Assembly: GCA_029906195.1 (NCBI GenBank)
Contig: JARWSJ010000002.1
Span: forward strand, 682,001 to 746,000
Source of the DNA: Chitinophagaceae bacterium 26-R-25
GTDB lineage: Bacteria; Bacteroidota; Bacteroidia; Chitinophagales; Chitinophagaceae
Reading direction: 5' to 3'
Length of the DNA: 64,000 bases
The position numbers were made by a program, and so were the translations under genes. The notes under the pieces were generated by a model. It worked only from the letters and a program-made list of their open reading frames with translations. It searched no databases and was not told where the DNA came from. Shown one piece after another: positions 33,130-44,361 of this stretch (the first letter of the stretch is position 1; each line of letters starts with the position of its first letter).

Positions 33130-33594
33130 ATGCTGGAAGTAGGAAAAAAAGCGCCTGATTTTTCATTGTTTACAACGCCCGATCAACAGATCGAGTTGAA
33201 CCAGTTAAAAGGTAAAAGAGTAATACTTGCTTTTTACCCCGCCGACTGGAGTCCGGTTTGTGGCGATCAAATGAGTTTATACAATGAAATGCTGAAATTT
33301 TTTCACAAACAGAATGCAGAGTTGATTGGCATTTCGGTAGACAGCAAGTGGTGCCATCTCGCTTTTAGCAGGGATAGAAATTTGCATTTTCCGCTGCTCT
33401 CCGATTTTGAACCAAAGGGTGCCGTTTCGAGACTGTATGGTGTATACGATGATAAAACCGGTGAAAGCAAACGTGCACTATACGTACTTGATGAAGAAGG
33501 TTATGTACGGTGGAAATATTTATCGCCTGTTGGCGTAAACCCGGGAGCAGACGGTATTATGGATGCTCTTGATGAAATGAATAGTAAAAAATAA
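33130..33594 (+). CDS. Peroxiredoxin (AhpC/TSA family)
   Basis: A 154-residue thiol peroxidase. The peroxidatic Cys44 lies in FYPADWSPVCGDQM, where Pro replaces the more usual Thr of the TxxC motif, so the active site is slightly atypical. A second Cys (75, SKWCHLAF) could serve as resolving residue. The thioredoxin-like fold elements LIGISVDS and RALYVLDEEGYVRWK are normal. It reduces peroxides with electrons from a thiol donor in the cytoplasm. Eleven bases later begins a DsbA-like gene that could be its partner. Confidence 0.82.
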   Translation: MLEVGKKAPDFSLFTTPDQQIELNQLKGKRVILAFYPADWSPVCGDQMSLYNEMLKFFHKQNAELIGISVDSKWCHLAFSRDRNLHFPLLSDFEPKGAVSRLYGVYDDKTGESKRALYVLDEEGYVRWKYLSPVGVNPGADGIMDALDEMNSKK

Positions 33595-33605
33595 AAAGTT
33601 TATCT

Positions 33606-34151
33606 ATGTCAAAATTAAGACCTGAAGTTACTAGCAATGATCACATGCAAGGCAATGTAAACGCATCTGTTGAACTGGTTGAATATGGTGACTACGAATG
33701 CCCGCATTGTGGCCGCGCCTATCCTGTGATTAAGAAGATCCAGAAGAAGATGGGCGATAACCTGAAATTTGTTTTTCGCAATTTTCCATTATCAGAAGTG
33801 CATCCCGATGCGAGAATGGCCGCTACTGCGGCAGAGGCGGCAGATGCGCAGGGGAAATTCTGGGAAATGCATGATGTCATTTTTGAAAATCAGGACAGTT
33901 TGAATTACGAGGACCTGATGGGCTATGCGGAATCACTTGGCCTCGATATGGATCAGTTTGAGAAAGATTTTAATAGCCGTAAATATTCCGATAGGGTAGA
34001 TGAAGACTTCGAAAGTGGCCTCAGAAGCGGCGTGAATGGCACTCCGGGTTTTTTTGTAAACGGAGAAAAGTACAATGGCATTTGGGAAGATACGGAGCTG
34101 TTGCATTTTTTACAGAGCAAAGTACATGCGCAGCAGCATGAGCATCATTGA
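33606..34151 (+). CDS. DsbA-family thiol-disulfide oxidoreductase, cytoplasmic
   Basis: A 181-residue thioredoxin-fold protein. The active site is CPHC (32-35) in YGDYECPHCGRAYP. The helical insertion lies at about 62-135 and the cis-Pro loop is GTPGFFVNGE (Pro147). There is no signal peptide, so unlike classical DsbA it should act in the cytoplasm. The tail ends in a His-rich QQHEHH. It is close behind the peroxiredoxin (11 bases) and probably co-transcribed, which suggests a shared role in thiol redox or peroxide defence. Confidence 0.85.
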   Translation: MSKLRPEVTSNDHMQGNVNASVELVEYGDYECPHCGRAYPVIKKIQKKMGDNLKFVFRNFPLSEVHPDARMAATAAEAADAQGKFWEMHDVIFENQDSLNYEDLMGYAESLGLDMDQFEKDFNSRKYSDRVDEDFESGLRSGVNGTPGFFVNGEKYNGIWEDTELLHFLQSKVHAQQHEHH

Positions 34152-34384
34152 CAATAACTGATTAACTGAATAACTGATTAACTGAATAACTGATTAACTG
34201 AATAACTGAATAACTGAATAGACTGAATAAACTGAGTGGTTTGTGTGAAACGTTTTGTGTTGCTCTGCAAGGCTACAAGCCTTGCAGAGCCTGCTGACTG
34301 AATAACTGAGCGGTTTAAGTGATACTCGCGATTTCCCAACTTGAACCACTCAGTTATTCAGTTAATCAGTTATTCAGTTTATTA
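34150..34384. repeat. Long nested palindromic element: ATAACTGATTAACTGA arms, TGCAAGGC core
   Basis: The left arm (34150-34225) repeats words like GATTAACTGAATAACTGA. The right arm (34340-34384) is their complement, CAGTTATTCAGTTAATCAGT. A perfect 12-bp core hairpin, GCTCTGCAAGGC/GCCTTGCAGAGC, lies at 34262-34290. The element reaches into the stop codon of the next gene. Confidence 0.8.
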
Positions 34385-35629
34385 CCTCCTCTCCGGAATG
34401 GCAATCGTAAACACCGAGCCCTGCCCAAGTTCGCTCGTGGCGAAGATGTGACCGTTGTGGCGCTCCATTATTTTTTTGCAGATGGATAAGCCGATGCCGG
34501 TTCCTTCAATTTCGTGGTAACTGTGTAGTCTTTTGAATACTACGAAAATATCATCCGCATATTTTTTATCGAAGCCAATACCATTATCGGTGATGAATAT
34601 TTTGCAGTACGATGGCTTGCCGTTCTTACTGCCGTTCATTTCAAGCGAGCAATGTGTTTGAGCATGGATGCGTATTAAAGGAGCTTCTTCTTTTTTCTTA
34701 AACTTCAGGGCATTGCTGATGACATTATAAAAGACGCGTCGCATTAAAGAAGGGATGATCAATGCAGAAGGTAATTGATCAATCACAATGTTTGCATTGC
34801 TTTGGTTGATCTGCACCTCCAATTCTCCAATCGCGTCTTTAACGATGTTGTTTAAGTTGGCCTCAACGAAATCACTATCATCCACATGGTGGCGGGAAAA
34901 CTGCAACAGATCGTTGACCAGCTGATGCATGCGATCTGTTGATGTTTTTATTTTCGCCAGATATTTATCCATGTCTTCTTCGGAGCCTTTTTTCTGTAAA
35001 AGCAAATCACTGAAGAGTTTTATTTTTCGTAATGGCTCTTGCAAATCGTGAGATGCTATGTACGCAAAGCGGTCAAGCTCTTCGTTGATGGATTTCAGAT
35101 GAATGTTATTTTGCTGAAGCTCCATGTTCAATTGCATAACCTTTTGTTCGGATGCAAGACGCTCTTCTATCTCTTTTTGCAAATATGCATTCGTATTTAG
35201 CAGCTTTTGTTCATGTGCAATAAGCTGTTGCGTTTTGCGGAAAAGTTCTGCAAACAAACCAACCTTTAGACGAAGCAATTCCGAGTTAACGGGTTTGTAA
35301 ATAAAATCTACCGCACCAAGTTTGTAACCCTTGTAAATCGCTTCTTCTTCATGGCTATGTGCTGTGATGAAGATGATGGGGATGTTCTTTAATTTATCGC
35401 GCTGAAAAATCAAAGACGCGGTTTCTAATCCGTTCATATCGGGCATTTGAACGTCCATCAGGATCAGGGAAAAATCATGTTGCGTAAGCAGGATCTTCAA
35501 GGCAGCTTTACCCGAATTCGCTTTTACAATTGTATAATTTTCCCTTTCCAAAATTGTTTCTATGGAAAGCAGGTTGTCTTCTCGGTCGTCTACAACTAAT
35601 ATTTTGATACCGGGTGTCACGTTTTGCAA
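34382..35629 (-). CDS. Response regulator-histidine kinase hybrid (REC at N-terminus)
   Basis: A 415-residue soluble protein. A receiver domain (about 8-125) has the phospho-Asp in LILMDVQMPDMNG. A coiled linker follows (about 130-185). The dimerisation domain has its phosphoacceptor His in YIASHDLQEPLRKIKLF, the type found in phytochrome-like kinases, and then a HATPase domain (DNGIGFDKKYAD, GTGIGLSICKKIMERH). There is no membrane segment. The receiver may be phosphorylated by another kinase, such as the poly-HAMP protein encoded just upstream on the same strand. That link is inference. Confidence 0.88.
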   Translation of the reverse strand: MQNVTPGIKILVVDDREDNLLSIETILERENYTIVKANSGKAALKILLTQHDFSLILMDVQMPDMNGLETASLIFQRDKLKNIPIIFITAHSHEEEAIYKGYKLGAVDFIYKPVNSELLRLKVGLFAELFRKTQQLIAHEQKLLNTNAYLQKEIEERLASEQKVMQLNMELQQNNIHLKSINEELDRFAYIASHDLQEPLRKIKLFSDLLLQKKGSEEDMDKYLAKIKTSTDRMHQLVNDLLQFSRHHVDDSDFVEANLNNIVKDAIGELEVQINQSNANIVIDQLPSALIIPSLMRRVFYNVISNALKFKKKEEAPLIRIHAQTHCSLEMNGSKNGKPSYCKIFITDNGIGFDKKYADDIFVVFKRLHSYHEIEGTGIGLSICKKIMERHNGHIFATSELGQGSVFTIAIPERR

Positions 35630-35740
35630 TAGGTTTCTTTTATAAAATATTATTAACGAAATACTACTTCGTCGATATAGCCCTGTTGTTTGTTAAGAAT
35701 CTTTTCGATTTACATAGTGGTCAAATCAATAAAGAAAGAC

Positions 35741-35831
35741 TGCTTGTCATCCCGACGAAGGAGGGATCTGAGTAGTCGCTTTAACTGCGTGTTAGTGTCA
35801 AGCCCAGGTCCCTCCTTCGTCGGGACAAGCA
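35741..35831. repeat. Palindromic element, TTGTCATCCCGACGAAGGAG family
   Basis: The left arm 35741-35772 (GCTTGTCATCCCGACGAAGG, AGGGATCTGAG) is inverted against 35805-35831 (CAGGTCCCTCCTTCGTCGGG, ACAAGCA). Relatives are at 42752 and 55957. The rest of the 35630-35882 gap shows nothing else. Confidence 0.78.
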
Positions 35832-35882
35832 ACATTTTCCATCTTTTCCAAACAGCTTAATTAAATGCCACTTAATTCTTAA

Positions 35883-38800
35883 TTATTTATAAAGCCATAC
35901 TCTCATCAGCGATAATAACTGATCAATTTTTACCGGCTTGGTTATGTAATCAGATGCGCCCGCTTCGAGACATTTCTCCCTGTCGCCCTTCATCGCTTTG
36001 GCGGTAACGGCTATGATCGGCAATGTATTGTTTTTGTGCTCACGTCTTATTTTTTGCGTGGTCTCGTATCCATCCATTTCCGGCATCATGATGTCCATCA
36101 GCACAATATCGATGTCGTTGTTTTCGCTTAAGATTTGCATAGCCTCTTTGCCACTTTCGGCGGTTATAGTGTTGATATTGTATCGCTCGAATGCAGTGGT
36201 CAAAGCAAAAAGGTTTCTAACATCATCATCTACTACCAGCACTTTTTTATTGGACAGAATATCTTTTTTCGAACGAAGGTCCTCTATTAGTTTTTGTTTT
36301 TCCGGCAACAGATCTTTGTGGTTTATATGCAGCCACAATACCGATTCTTCAAGCAATACATCCAATGTGTTTACATTCTTGAGTAGAACTTTATTGGCAT
36401 ATTGCTTAAGTTTCAGACGTTCTGATGGCGAAAAATCTTTTGCTGAATAAATTATAATCGGCGTTAAGTGGTGTTTATTGATCGTGTTGATTTCAGTCAC
36501 AAATTCAAGGCCGCCAATATCTGGAAGCATATAGTCAACAATGATGCAATCATAAGAATTGTTCCTGATCAAGTCCAATGCCCGCATGCCGCTCGATTCA
36601 ACTTCGATATTCAGGAGGTCTCCATTATCAAGTATTTTGGCGATTTGTGAAGAATCAAGTTCATTGTCTTCTACTACCAAAATACGTTTTTGTTTACGTT
36701 CATTGTGTTCAATAATATCCTCGAACAAAATAGTTAAGACCTCTGCTTTGAGCGGTTTCAGATTGAAGCTTTTCGCGCCTCTTTGCATAGCCAGCAATCT
36801 GTTTTCTTCACCTGAAATTAAGTGAACAGGAATGTGTTTGAAGTTGATATCATTTTTGAAGAGATCGAGAATGCGCCAGCCGCTTGCATCAGGTAGTTTC
36901 ACATCAAGCGTAACGGCGATAGGACTATATTTATTTGTCAAATCGAGTACATCACCAAAGCTTGTCGCTACAATCACTTTGATATCCATTTCGTGCGCTT
37001 TCTCCATCATGATCTTCGCAAAGCGGATATCATCTTCAACCACCAATACCACTTTGTCGGTGCTTGTGATATTGGTTCTGTCATCACCAATATCATTAAT
37101 GATCTCGTTGAGGCCTTCCAGGTCTTTGGTTTCGGCAACTTTTATTGTGGGCACCGAGTGAATCGTACCATCAATGGCTTCGGGTAATTTATACTCACTA
37201 ACGGTACGGCTTGTTTGTTTTTCTTTCTTGATCGTCACAGGATTGTAGCTGATTGGTAGGAAGAGTGTAAATGTACTTCCCGCGCCAGCTTCACTTTCCA
37301 GCTCAATCGAACCTCCCAGCAAATCTGCCAGGCCGCGGCTGATGGAAAGTCCCAAACCTGTGCCACCGTATTTACGGCTGGTAGAACCTTCCGCTTGCTG
37401 GAACGCTTCAAAGATGATGTTCTGTTTGTCTTTAGATATGCCAATACCGGTGTCTTTAATTTCAAATGCAACCACTCCATCTGCATTGTCGAGGCTTGGC
37501 ATCATGCCCTGTTTCCAGTTTTTCCTCGCTTCGTAAATGCGTAGCTTAACTTCTCCTTTTTCGGTAAACTTAAACGCGTTTGACAATAAGTTTTTAAGGA
37601 TTTGGTTAAGACGTTGTGCATCCGTTTCAAGGCTCGCAGGAAGCTTTTCGTCCATTTCAATGCTGAATCGTAAGTTCTTGCTTTCCGAGATGTGTTTGAA
37701 GGTTGTTTCCACAAACGATATAACTGCATTGAAGCGCAGGTTGATAAAGTCTGTAGAAATATAGCCCGATTCAATTTTAGAAAGGTCAAGAATATCGTTG
37801 ATCAATTGAATGAGGTCATCACCACAACTGTGAATGGTTTTTGCGTAGCGTACTTGTTTTTCATTCAGGTTGCCTTCATGGTTCTCATATAATTGCTGTG
37901 CAAGAATGAGCAACGAGTTAAGTGGTGTTCTCAACTCATGCGACATGTTTGCAAGGAACTCTGATTTGTACTTTGATGTAAGCTGTAATTGTTCTGCTTT
38001 TTCTTCCAGTGATCTTCTTGCTTCTTCTACCTCTTTGTTTTTCGCTTCCACTTCTTCTTTTTGTTTTACCAGAAGGTGAGCTTTATCCTGCAACTCTTCG
38101 TTGGTTCTTCTTAACTCATCAGTCAATGATTGAGATTGTTCCAGCAGATCCTCTGTACGTGAGTTTGCTTCAATCGTGTTCAATACGATGCCAATACTTT
38201 CTGTTAGCTGGCTTAAGAAGTCAAGGTGCGTTTGGCTGAATGTGTCGAAAGAGGCAAGTTCAATAACGGCCTTGATTTCTGTTTCAAACAATACCGGCAA
38301 CACGATCAAATTCACTGGATTCGCCTGTCCCAGGCCAGAACCAATTTTGCTGTAGTTGTTTGGAACGTTTGTCAACAAAATTCTTTCTTTATCAACCGCA
38401 CACTGGCCAACCAAACCCTGGCCCAGATCAAATTCGCGTGATATACTTACTTCATCGCCATAAGCGTATGCAGCGAAGAGTTTTAATTTTTGATTTTGTA
38501 AATTTTCATCTTGCTCCAAAATGTAGAACATACCTTTCTGTGCGTTTACCACCTGTGCCAATTCAGAAAGGATGCGTCGTGTTACCGTGTTCAGATCTTT
38601 TTGTCCCTGCAACATTTGCGTAAACTTCGCAAGGTTCGATTTCAACCAGTCTTGTTCCTGGTTACGCAACGTTGTTTGTTTCAAGTTCGCGATCATTTGG
38701 TTAATGGTGTCTTTCAATTCTTCTACTTCACCTTTCGCTTCCACGCGAATCATCTGTGTAAGATCACCTTTCGTTACCGCAGACGCCACGGCCGAAATCG

Positions 38801-41800
38801 CTCGCACCTGTGTGGTTAAGTTTTCTGCAAGCTGGTTTACGTTTTCTGTAAGGTTCTTCCAAATGCCGGAAGCACCCGGTACGCTTGACTGTCCGCCCAA
38901 CCTGCCTTCAACACCCACCTCACGGGCAACGTTTGTTACCTGGTCGCCAAACACCGCGAGCGTATCAATCATTTCATTAATTGTATCTGTAAGTTGAGCA
39001 ACCTCACCACGAGATACAATCGACAATTTTTGTTTCAGGTTACCTGTTGCAACAGCCGTTACAACTTTTGCAATACCACGCACCTGGTTAGTAAGGTTAG
39101 AGGCCATCATGTTTACAGAGTCAGTCAAATCTTTCCAAGTACCCGCAACACCCTGTACATCGGCCTGTCCGCCCAGCTTACCTTCTGTTCCTACCTCACG
39201 TGCCACACGCGTTACCTCGTAAGCAAACGAGTTCAACTGGTCCACCATCGTGTTGATGGTGTTTTTCAGGTCAAAGATTTCACCTTTTACGTCGATCGTT
39301 ACCTTCTTCGACAAGTCACCGGAAGCCACGGCCTTGGTCACTTCTGCGATGTTACGTACTTGTGAAGTAAGGTTACCTGTCATCTGGTTCACAGAGTCGG
39401 TCAAGTCCTTCCATGTGCCCGCAACGCCCGGTACGAAAGCCTGTCCACCGAGTTTACCATCTGTACCCACCTCACGAGCCACACGCGTTACCTCGGATGC
39501 AAATGCTCGCAACTGATCCACCATCGTGTTCAGCGTTTCTTTCAATTGCAGGATTTCTCCGCGTACATCCACGGTGATCTTTCGCGACATGTCTCCATTC
39601 GCAACGGCAATCGCCACATCGGCAATGTTACGCACCTGGTCAGTAAGGTTGCCGGCCATTTGGTTCACAGAGTCGGTCAGGTCCTTCCATGTACCACCAA
39701 CGCCCGGTACATTCGCTTGTCCACCCAGTTTACCATCTGTGCCTACCTCACGTGCCACACGGGTTACCTCAGATGCGAATGCACGCAACTGGTCCACCAT
39801 CGTGTTGATTGTATTTTTAAGTTCAAGGATTTCTCCTTTGACGTCTACTTCAATTTTACGCGAGAGGTCACCATTCGCCACGGCCGTCGTTACCTCGGCA
39901 ATGTTACGCACTTGCGATGTAAGGTTGGACGCCATGATGTTTACAGAGTCTGTCAGATCTTTCCAAAGGCCTTCAACACCTTTAACCTGCGCCTGTCCGC
40001 CGAGTCTGCCTTCAGAACCTACTTCCAGCGCCACACGCGTCACCTCTGACCCAAATGAATTCAACTGATCCACCATCGTGTTGATGGTATTTTTCAATTC
40101 AAGAATTTCTCCTTTTACATCCACGGTAATTTTTCTTGACAGATCACCTTTCGCAACGGCTGTTGTTACCTCGGCAATGTTCCGTACCTGCGCTGTTAGG
40201 TTTGATCCCATCTGGTTTACAGACTCCGTCAAATCTTTCCATGTACCACCCACGCCCTGCACTTTTGCTTGTCCACCAAGTTTACCTTCTGTACCCACCT
40301 CAAGCGCCACGCGGGTTACCTCAGATGCAAATGAGTTCAGCTGATCCACCATCGTATTGATGGTTTTCTTAAGCTCAAGAATTTCTCCTTCTACATCTAC
40401 CGTAATTTTTTTAGAAAGGTCGCCATTTGCCACGGCTGTTGTTACTTCTGCGATGTTACGTACTTGGGCTGTAAGATTAGATGCCATCTGGTTTACAGAG
40501 TCGGTCAAATCTTTCCATGTACCACCTACACCTTGCACTTTTGCCTGTCCACCAAGTTTACCTTCTGTACCTACTTCAAGGGCCACGCGGGTTACCTCAG
40601 AGGCAAAGGAGTTCAACTGGTCCACCATCGTGTTGATGGTGTTTTTCAGTTCAAGAATTTCTCCTTTTACATCCACTGTAATTTTTCTTGACAAGTCACC
40701 ATTTGCCACGGCTGTTGTTACTTCGGCGATATTACGCACTTGCGCCGTAAGGTTCGAGCCCATCTGGTTTACTGACTCTGTCAAATCTTTCCACACACCA
40801 CCAACTCCTTTTACCGTTGCCTGTCCACCAAGTTTACCTTCTGATCCTACCTCTCTAGCAACACGTGTTACCTCAGATGAAAACGAGTTCAGCTGATCCA
40901 CCATCGTATTGATCGTATTCTTCAATTCAAGGATTTCTCCTTTTACGTCCACTGTAATTTTTCTTGACAGATCACCACGCGCCACTGCGGTTGTTACCTC
41001 TGCAATGTTACGCACCTGGCCCGTAAGGTTAGAGGCCATCTGGTTTACGGAATCTGTCAAGTCTTTCCATGTACCCGCAACGCCTTTTACTTCAGCCTGT
41101 CCACCGAGCTTACCATCTGTACCTACCTCACGAGCCACACGGGTAACCTCGGACGAAAATGAGTTCAACTGATCCACCATCGTGTTGATGGTGTTTTTCA
41201 ATTCAAGTATTTCTCCTTCTACATCTACCGTAATTTTTTTGGATAGATCTCCCTTCGCCACCGCGGTAGTTACGTCCGCAATGTTACGCACCTGCGCCGT
41301 AAGATTACCTGCCATCTGGTTTACAGAATCGGTAAGATCTTTCCACACACCCGCTACATCTTTCACTTTCGCTTGTCCGCCAAGTTTACCTTCAGAGCCT
41401 ACTTCACGGGCAACACGTGTAACCTCCATTGAAAAGAGGTTCAGCTGTTTTACCATTCCGTTTACTTCAGTGGCAATGCGTGCAAACTCGCCCTGCAAGC
41501 GGTGATTACCGATTTGTAATGGCATTTCCTGCGACAAATTTCCTTTTGCCACAGAGCTGATAACATGTGCAATTTCAATGGTGGGATGTACAAGATCGGA
41601 GATCAATGTATTGATAGAATCGACAGCCGTGTTCCATGAACCACGCGCTGCACGCGGAAGTTCCACACGGTGATTGAGTTTGCCTTCTTTACCGATGGTA
41701 TTTCTTGCCAGTAAAAGTTCTTCCACCAGCAATTCGTTGAGCGAAAGAATTTCATTAACAGTATCACATATTTTTCCGTTTACACCTACTTTGTCAACAG

Positions 41801-42002
41801 GCATTCTAACGCTAAAATTACCGCCCTTTGCTTCGGAAAGTACCTGAAGCAACTGCCGTGTATCCAGTTCATCGCTCTGGAAATCATCGTGAATTTTTGC
41901 TGTGCTTTTCTTCTTGCTGTCAGTGCCGTTTGCTGCTGGTGATAAAGTTTCGGTTGCTCCATCGTTGGTTTGGTTAGCAGGATACTTTTTGCGGGTGCTC
42001 AT
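35883..42002 (-). CDS. Giant poly-HAMP hybrid histidine kinase with GAF and three receivers
   Basis: A 2039-residue soluble sensor kinase. Residues about 50-1090 hold ten units of about 92 residues, each carrying the words [15 protein letters not shown](K)DLTDSVNQM and TVDV(K/E)[13 protein letters not shown]. Each unit is a pair of HAMP-like coils, so about 20 HAMP domains in all. A GAF domain follows (about 1110-1260), then a coiled coil and the HisKA domain (phospho-His in [15 protein letters not shown], near 1355). The HATPase has [14 protein letters not shown]. Three receivers end the protein, with phospho-Asp in [22 protein letters not shown] and [11 protein letters not shown]. There is no membrane segment. 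The layout resembles fungal group III osmosensor kinases. Confidence 0.9.
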   Translation of the reverse strand: MSTRKKYPANQTNDGATETLSPAANGTDSKKKSTAKIHDDFQSDELDTRQLLQVLSEAKGGNFSVRMPVDKVGVNGKICDTVNEILSLNELLVEELLLARNTIGKEGKLNHRVELPRAARGSWNTAVDSINTLISDLVHPTIEIAHVISSVAKGNLSQEMPLQIGNHRLQGEFARIATEVNGMVKQLNLFSMEVTRVAREVGSEGKLGGQAKVKDVAGVWKDLTDSVNQMAGNLTAQVRNIADVTTAVAKGDLSKKITVDVEGEILELKNTINTMVDQLNSFSSEVTRVAREVGTDGKLGGQAEVKGVAGTWKDLTDSVNQMASNLTGQVRNIAEVTTAVARGDLSRKITVDVKGEILELKNTINTMVDQLNSFSSEVTRVAREVGSEGKLGGQATVKGVGGVWKDLTESVNQMGSNLTAQVRNIAEVTTAVANGDLSRKITVDVKGEILELKNTINTMVDQLNSFASEVTRVALEVGTEGKLGGQAKVQGVGGTWKDLTDSVNQMASNLTAQVRNIAEVTTAVANGDLSKKITVDVEGEILELKKTINTMVDQLNSFASEVTRVALEVGTEGKLGGQAKVQGVGGTWKDLTESVNQMGSNLTAQVRNIAEVTTAVAKGDLSRKITVDVKGEILELKNTINTMVDQLNSFGSEVTRVALEVGSEGRLGGQAQVKGVEGLWKDLTDSVNIMASNLTSQVRNIAEVTTAVANGDLSRKIEVDVKGEILELKNTINTMVDQLRAFASEVTRVAREVGTDGKLGGQANVPGVGGTWKDLTDSVNQMAGNLTDQVRNIADVAIAVANGDMSRKITVDVRGEILQLKETLNTMVDQLRAFASEVTRVAREVGTDGKLGGQAFVPGVAGTWKDLTDSVNQMTGNLTSQVRNIAEVTKAVASGDLSKKVTIDVKGEIFDLKNTINTMVDQLNSFAYEVTRVAREVGTEGKLGGQADVQGVAGTWKDLTDSVNMMASNLTNQVRGIAKVVTAVATGNLKQKLSIVSRGEVAQLTDTINEMIDTLAVFGDQVTNVAREVGVEGRLGGQSSVPGASGIWKNLTENVNQLAENLTTQVRAISAVASAVTKGDLTQMIRVEAKGEVEELKDTINQMIANLKQTTLRNQEQDWLKSNLAKFTQMLQGQKDLNTVTRRILSELAQVVNAQKGMFYILEQDENLQNQKLKLFAAYAYGDEVSISREFDLGQGLVGQCAVDKERILLTNVPNNYSKIGSGLGQANPVNLIVLPVLFETEIKAVIELASFDTFSQTHLDFLSQLTESIGIVLNTIEANSRTEDLLEQSQSLTDELRRTNEELQDKAHLLVKQKEEVEAKNKEVEEARRSLEEKAEQLQLTSKYKSEFLANMSHELRTPLNSLLILAQQLYENHEGNLNEKQVRYAKTIHSCGDDLIQLINDILDLSKIESGYISTDFINLRFNAVISFVETTFKHISESKNLRFSIEMDEKLPASLETDAQRLNQILKNLLSNAFKFTEKGEVKLRIYEARKNWKQGMMPSLDNADGVVAFEIKDTGIGISKDKQNIIFEAFQQAEGSTSRKYGGTGLGLSISRGLADLLGGSIELESEAGAGSTFTLFLPISYNPVTIKKEKQTSRTVSEYKLPEAIDGTIHSVPTIKVAETKDLEGLNEIINDIGDDRTNITSTDKVVLVVEDDIRFAKIMMEKAHEMDIKVIVATSFGDVLDLTNKYSPIAVTLDVKLPDASGWRILDLFKNDINFKHIPVHLISGEENRLLAMQRGAKSFNLKPLKAEVLTILFEDIIEHNERKQKRILVVEDNELDSSQIAKILDNGDLLNIEVESSGMRALDLIRNNSYDCIIVDYMLPDIGGLEFVTEINTINKHHLTPIIIYSAKDFSPSERLKLKQYANKVLLKNVNTLDVLLEESVLWLHINHKDLLPEKQKLIEDLRSKKDILSNKKVLVVDDDVRNLFALTTAFERYNINTITAESGKEAMQILSENNDIDIVLMDIMMPEMDGYETTQKIRREHKNNTLPIIAVTAKAMKGDREKCLEAGASDYITKPVKIDQLLSLMRVWLYK

Positions 42003-42163
42003 TTTACAGTTGTTGTAACGAACTATGTTACAAATAAAAGGCCATGTTTAAAGTTGCAACACACACGACAATGTGGAAATTTATTTTAAATTTTTATCAT
42101 GTAATATTTTCTCGCAGCACGTGAAATAGTATCTTAGCACTCGCTTTGCTTACGAGCGTAAAT

Positions 42164-42577
42164 ATGAGAGTACCTTTAAGCCAACCCACACGATCCATAC
42201 TTTTAGCGGAAGATGATGCCGACGACCAGGAGCTTTTATCAAGTGCTCTCCGGGAGATAGATCCGGAGGTGGATATTATCTGCATTACCAATGGGCGCAA
42301 GTTTGTCTCATACCTGGAAAGCGTGCTGGACACGCAACTCCCTTCGCTGATCATTCTCGATTACAATATTCCGGAACTTACAGGCGTTGAAATACTTACG
42401 ATCATTAACGAAGATGACCGCTATAGCAGTATTCCAAAAATTGTTTGGAGCACTTCAAAATCACCCGTTTTTAAAACGATGAGTTTTGATATGGGAGTGG
42501 TTGATTACATTATTAAGCCAAACGATATTGCCTCGTTTACGGAAATTGCCCGCCACATGCTTTCATTCATTAAATAA
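42164..42577 (+). CDS. Single-domain response regulator
   Basis: A 137-residue receiver-only protein. The acidic pocket is LLAEDDADDQE and the phospho-Asp is in IILDYNIPELTG. The conserved Lys is in YIIKPND. This is the Rcp1-like class of receivers that partner phytochrome-type kinases. There is no output domain, so it probably signals by protein contact. The start at 42164 is preferred over an upstream in-frame TTG. It is transcribed divergently from the poly-HAMP kinase, 161 bases away, and may be its partner. Confidence 0.85.
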   Translation: MRVPLSQPTRSILLAEDDADDQELLSSALREIDPEVDIICITNGRKFVSYLESVLDTQLPSLIILDYNIPELTGVEILTIINEDDRYSSIPKIVWSTSKSPVFKTMSFDMGVVDYIIKPNDIASFTEIARHMLSFIK

Positions 42578-42751
42578 GAAAGCATTTTTTTTCTTTCACA
42601 ATTTTATTCCTGAGATCATAATAAGCGGACATGCAATGGATTGCAGCGGGATATTTTGTGGAATTATTTCCCCGATTTGAGAAGGGAGTAGGGAATGATG
42701 AACTAAGAATTCATGGCGTTTAGTTAAGGTGTTTGACGAAATAAAACGATG

Positions 42752-42846
42752 CTGCTTGTCATCCCGAGGAACGAGGGATCTGGGTCTCACGCTTACAAAC
42801 TATTTGTGCAACTCTCAGATCCCTCGTTCCTCGGGATGACAAGCAG
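42752..42846. repeat. Palindromic element, TTGTCATCCCGAGGAACGAG variant
   Basis: The left arm 42752-42785 (GCTTGTCATCCCGAGGAACG, AGGGATCTGGGT) is inverted against 42816-42846 (CAGATCCCTCGTTCCTCGGG, ATGACAAGCAG). Compared with 35741, the GACGAAGGAG core is GAGGAACGAG in one arm and the complement has changed to match. The rest of the 42578-42904 gap shows no gene. Confidence 0.8.
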
Positions 42847-42904
42847 TCTTTCATTACTGTTCAAAAAACGCGTGCTTACAAAGTCACTCAACACTCAACA
42901 CTCA

Positions 42905-43354
42905 TCACTCTTCCGCCACTTTTTTAATCTCCACCAAAATAGGCTGCCAGCCTCCTGAAGATACGGCTTCATTGTAGCGTTTGTCACCGTCGCCAACTTT
43001 GCTGTAGTCACCTTGTGTTACGGTGAGTAAGGTTTCTCCATTTTGTGGAGAGAGTTCGTATGTTACGGTGAGATAGTTGTCCGGAACGTCAGCTATACCT
43101 GAGTTTGGGTCGATGGTGGTGTATTCCAGAAACTTATTTGGTTCAATATTTACGATAGTACCTTTTACCGCAACCATTTCCTGTCCGTTGAAATTTCCTT
43201 TCCAAAGCAATGGGCTTCCTTGTTCCCAATCGGAAACGGTTTCGCAGCCAAACATGTACTTTTTGGTTTCTTCAGGTTTCGTTAATGTGTCCCAAACTTT
43301 TGACACGGGTGCATTAATTGCGATGGTGTTTTTTACGATTAATGGATTGATCAT
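42905..43354 (-). CDS. SRPBCC/AHSA1-family protein
   Basis: A 149-residue START-like domain protein (activator of Hsp90 ATPase homolog type). The pattern INAPVSKVWDTLTKPEETKK at the N-terminus and the strands LWKGNFNGQEMVAVKG and VTYELSPQNGETLLTVTQGD fit the family's hydrophobic-pocket fold. The ligand is unknown. It lies 58 bases downstream of an AraC-type regulator on the same strand, so the regulator may control it or be co-transcribed with it. Confidence 0.8.
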   Translation of the reverse strand: MINPLIVKNTIAINAPVSKVWDTLTKPEETKKYMFGCETVSDWEQGSPLLWKGNFNGQEMVAVKGTIVNIEPNKFLEYTTIDPNSGIADVPDNYLTVTYELSPQNGETLLTVTQGDYSKVGDGDKRYNEAVSSGGWQPILVEIKKVAEE

Positions 43355-43412
43355 GGTAATTGTTTTTCTGTTTATGCAATGTTAGACAGATTATGATCGG
43401 ATGGATTGCATT

Positions 43413-44315
43413 TTACGGATTATTTCTAACGGAAAAAGGTGTGAGGCCAAACTTCTTCTTGAAAGCATTATTGAAATGTTGTGGCGTTGCGTAGCCAAGT
43501 TCGTAGGAAATTTCCGCAGCTGTTTTTTTAGTGTCGCGCAAATATTGATGAGCCAGATGCAAACGTTGTTCAGCCAGGTAACCAAACACGGTGTTGTTGA
43601 ATGTTTCCTTAAACCCGCGTTTCAGTTTGTATTCATTAAGGCCGACCAGTCTGGAAATTTGCGAAAGGTTAGGCGGGTCGGTCACTCTTTCATTGATAAG
43701 GTCGCGCACGGCAATGATCTTTTCTTTATCAGCTTTGTTTTTAATGAACGGATCTTTTTTGTTGGCAAGATCATACGACTCGGCACAAAGCACCAGTAAC
43801 TCAATGCATTTAGAAAGCATGAAGAGTTTTTTAAGGTCGCCGCTATAATTGCAATTGATCACTTGCTGTATTACCTGCTGGATAGGCGAGTCTATGCTGC
43901 CCCAGTTTTCACTAAGCATGACACTCTCATCATTCATGATCGCGTCCGCAAATCGCTTTAATGCGTCGGTAGCATTTTGTGTGAAGTTGACAAAGACAGC
44001 CCTGGGAAATTGTACGCCAAATGTTTCTACTTCGGCGGTTTTGTTTTGAACCACAATGTCAAAGTCTTTCGAGAACATGATGTTGTGATGGCCGCCAATG
44101 AGATCGTATGTTTTATTAAGCTGCTTGTAAGTGAAGGCATAATCTCCTTTCAATCCAAAATGCAAACGAACAACATCTGAGTTTTGCTGGCTTGCGGACA
44201 AAACGCTTCCCACTTCGGCACTTGAAATGGCATGGCCCATTTTAATTTCATCAAACGTCCATGTAGTAGAGCGGATGATGCTGTTGTCAATGATGCGTTC
44301 GAGTTTTTCTTCCAT
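43413..44315 (-). CDS. AraC-family transcriptional regulator
   Basis: A 300-residue regulator with the two helix-turn-helix motifs in the last 100 residues: LSQISRLVGLNEYKLKRGFK and then AAEISYELGYATPQHFNNAF, ending KKFGLTPFSVRN. The N-terminal 190 residues form the ligand or dimer domain and have no recognisable motif. The gene pairs with the downstream SRPBCC gene. Target genes are not evident. Confidence 0.88.
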   Translation of the reverse strand: MEEKLERIIDNSIIRSTTWTFDEIKMGHAISSAEVGSVLSASQQNSDVVRLHFGLKGDYAFTYKQLNKTYDLIGGHHNIMFSKDFDIVVQNKTAEVETFGVQFPRAVFVNFTQNATDALKRFADAIMNDESVMLSENWGSIDSPIQQVIQQVINCNYSGDLKKLFMLSKCIELLVLCAESYDLANKKDPFIKNKADKEKIIAVRDLINERVTDPPNLSQISRLVGLNEYKLKRGFKETFNNTVFGYLAEQRLHLAHQYLRDTKKTAAEISYELGYATPQHFNNAFKKKFGLTPFSVRNNP

Positions 44316-44361
44316 GGTGGAACTTAAGAGGCAAATTTACGAAAGAGTTGGGATGACCGCT

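Noticed and set aside
34150-34384. Regular repeated words considered as a CRISPR array.
   Set aside because: The words are 8-9 bases, contiguous and inverted in the second half. There are no constant repeats with unique spacers and no cas genes.
38994-41505. Several long plus-strand open frames opposite the poly-HAMP gene.
   Set aside because: They recur once per repeat unit and simply mirror the codon use of the minus-strand HAMP repeats. They have no independent start context.
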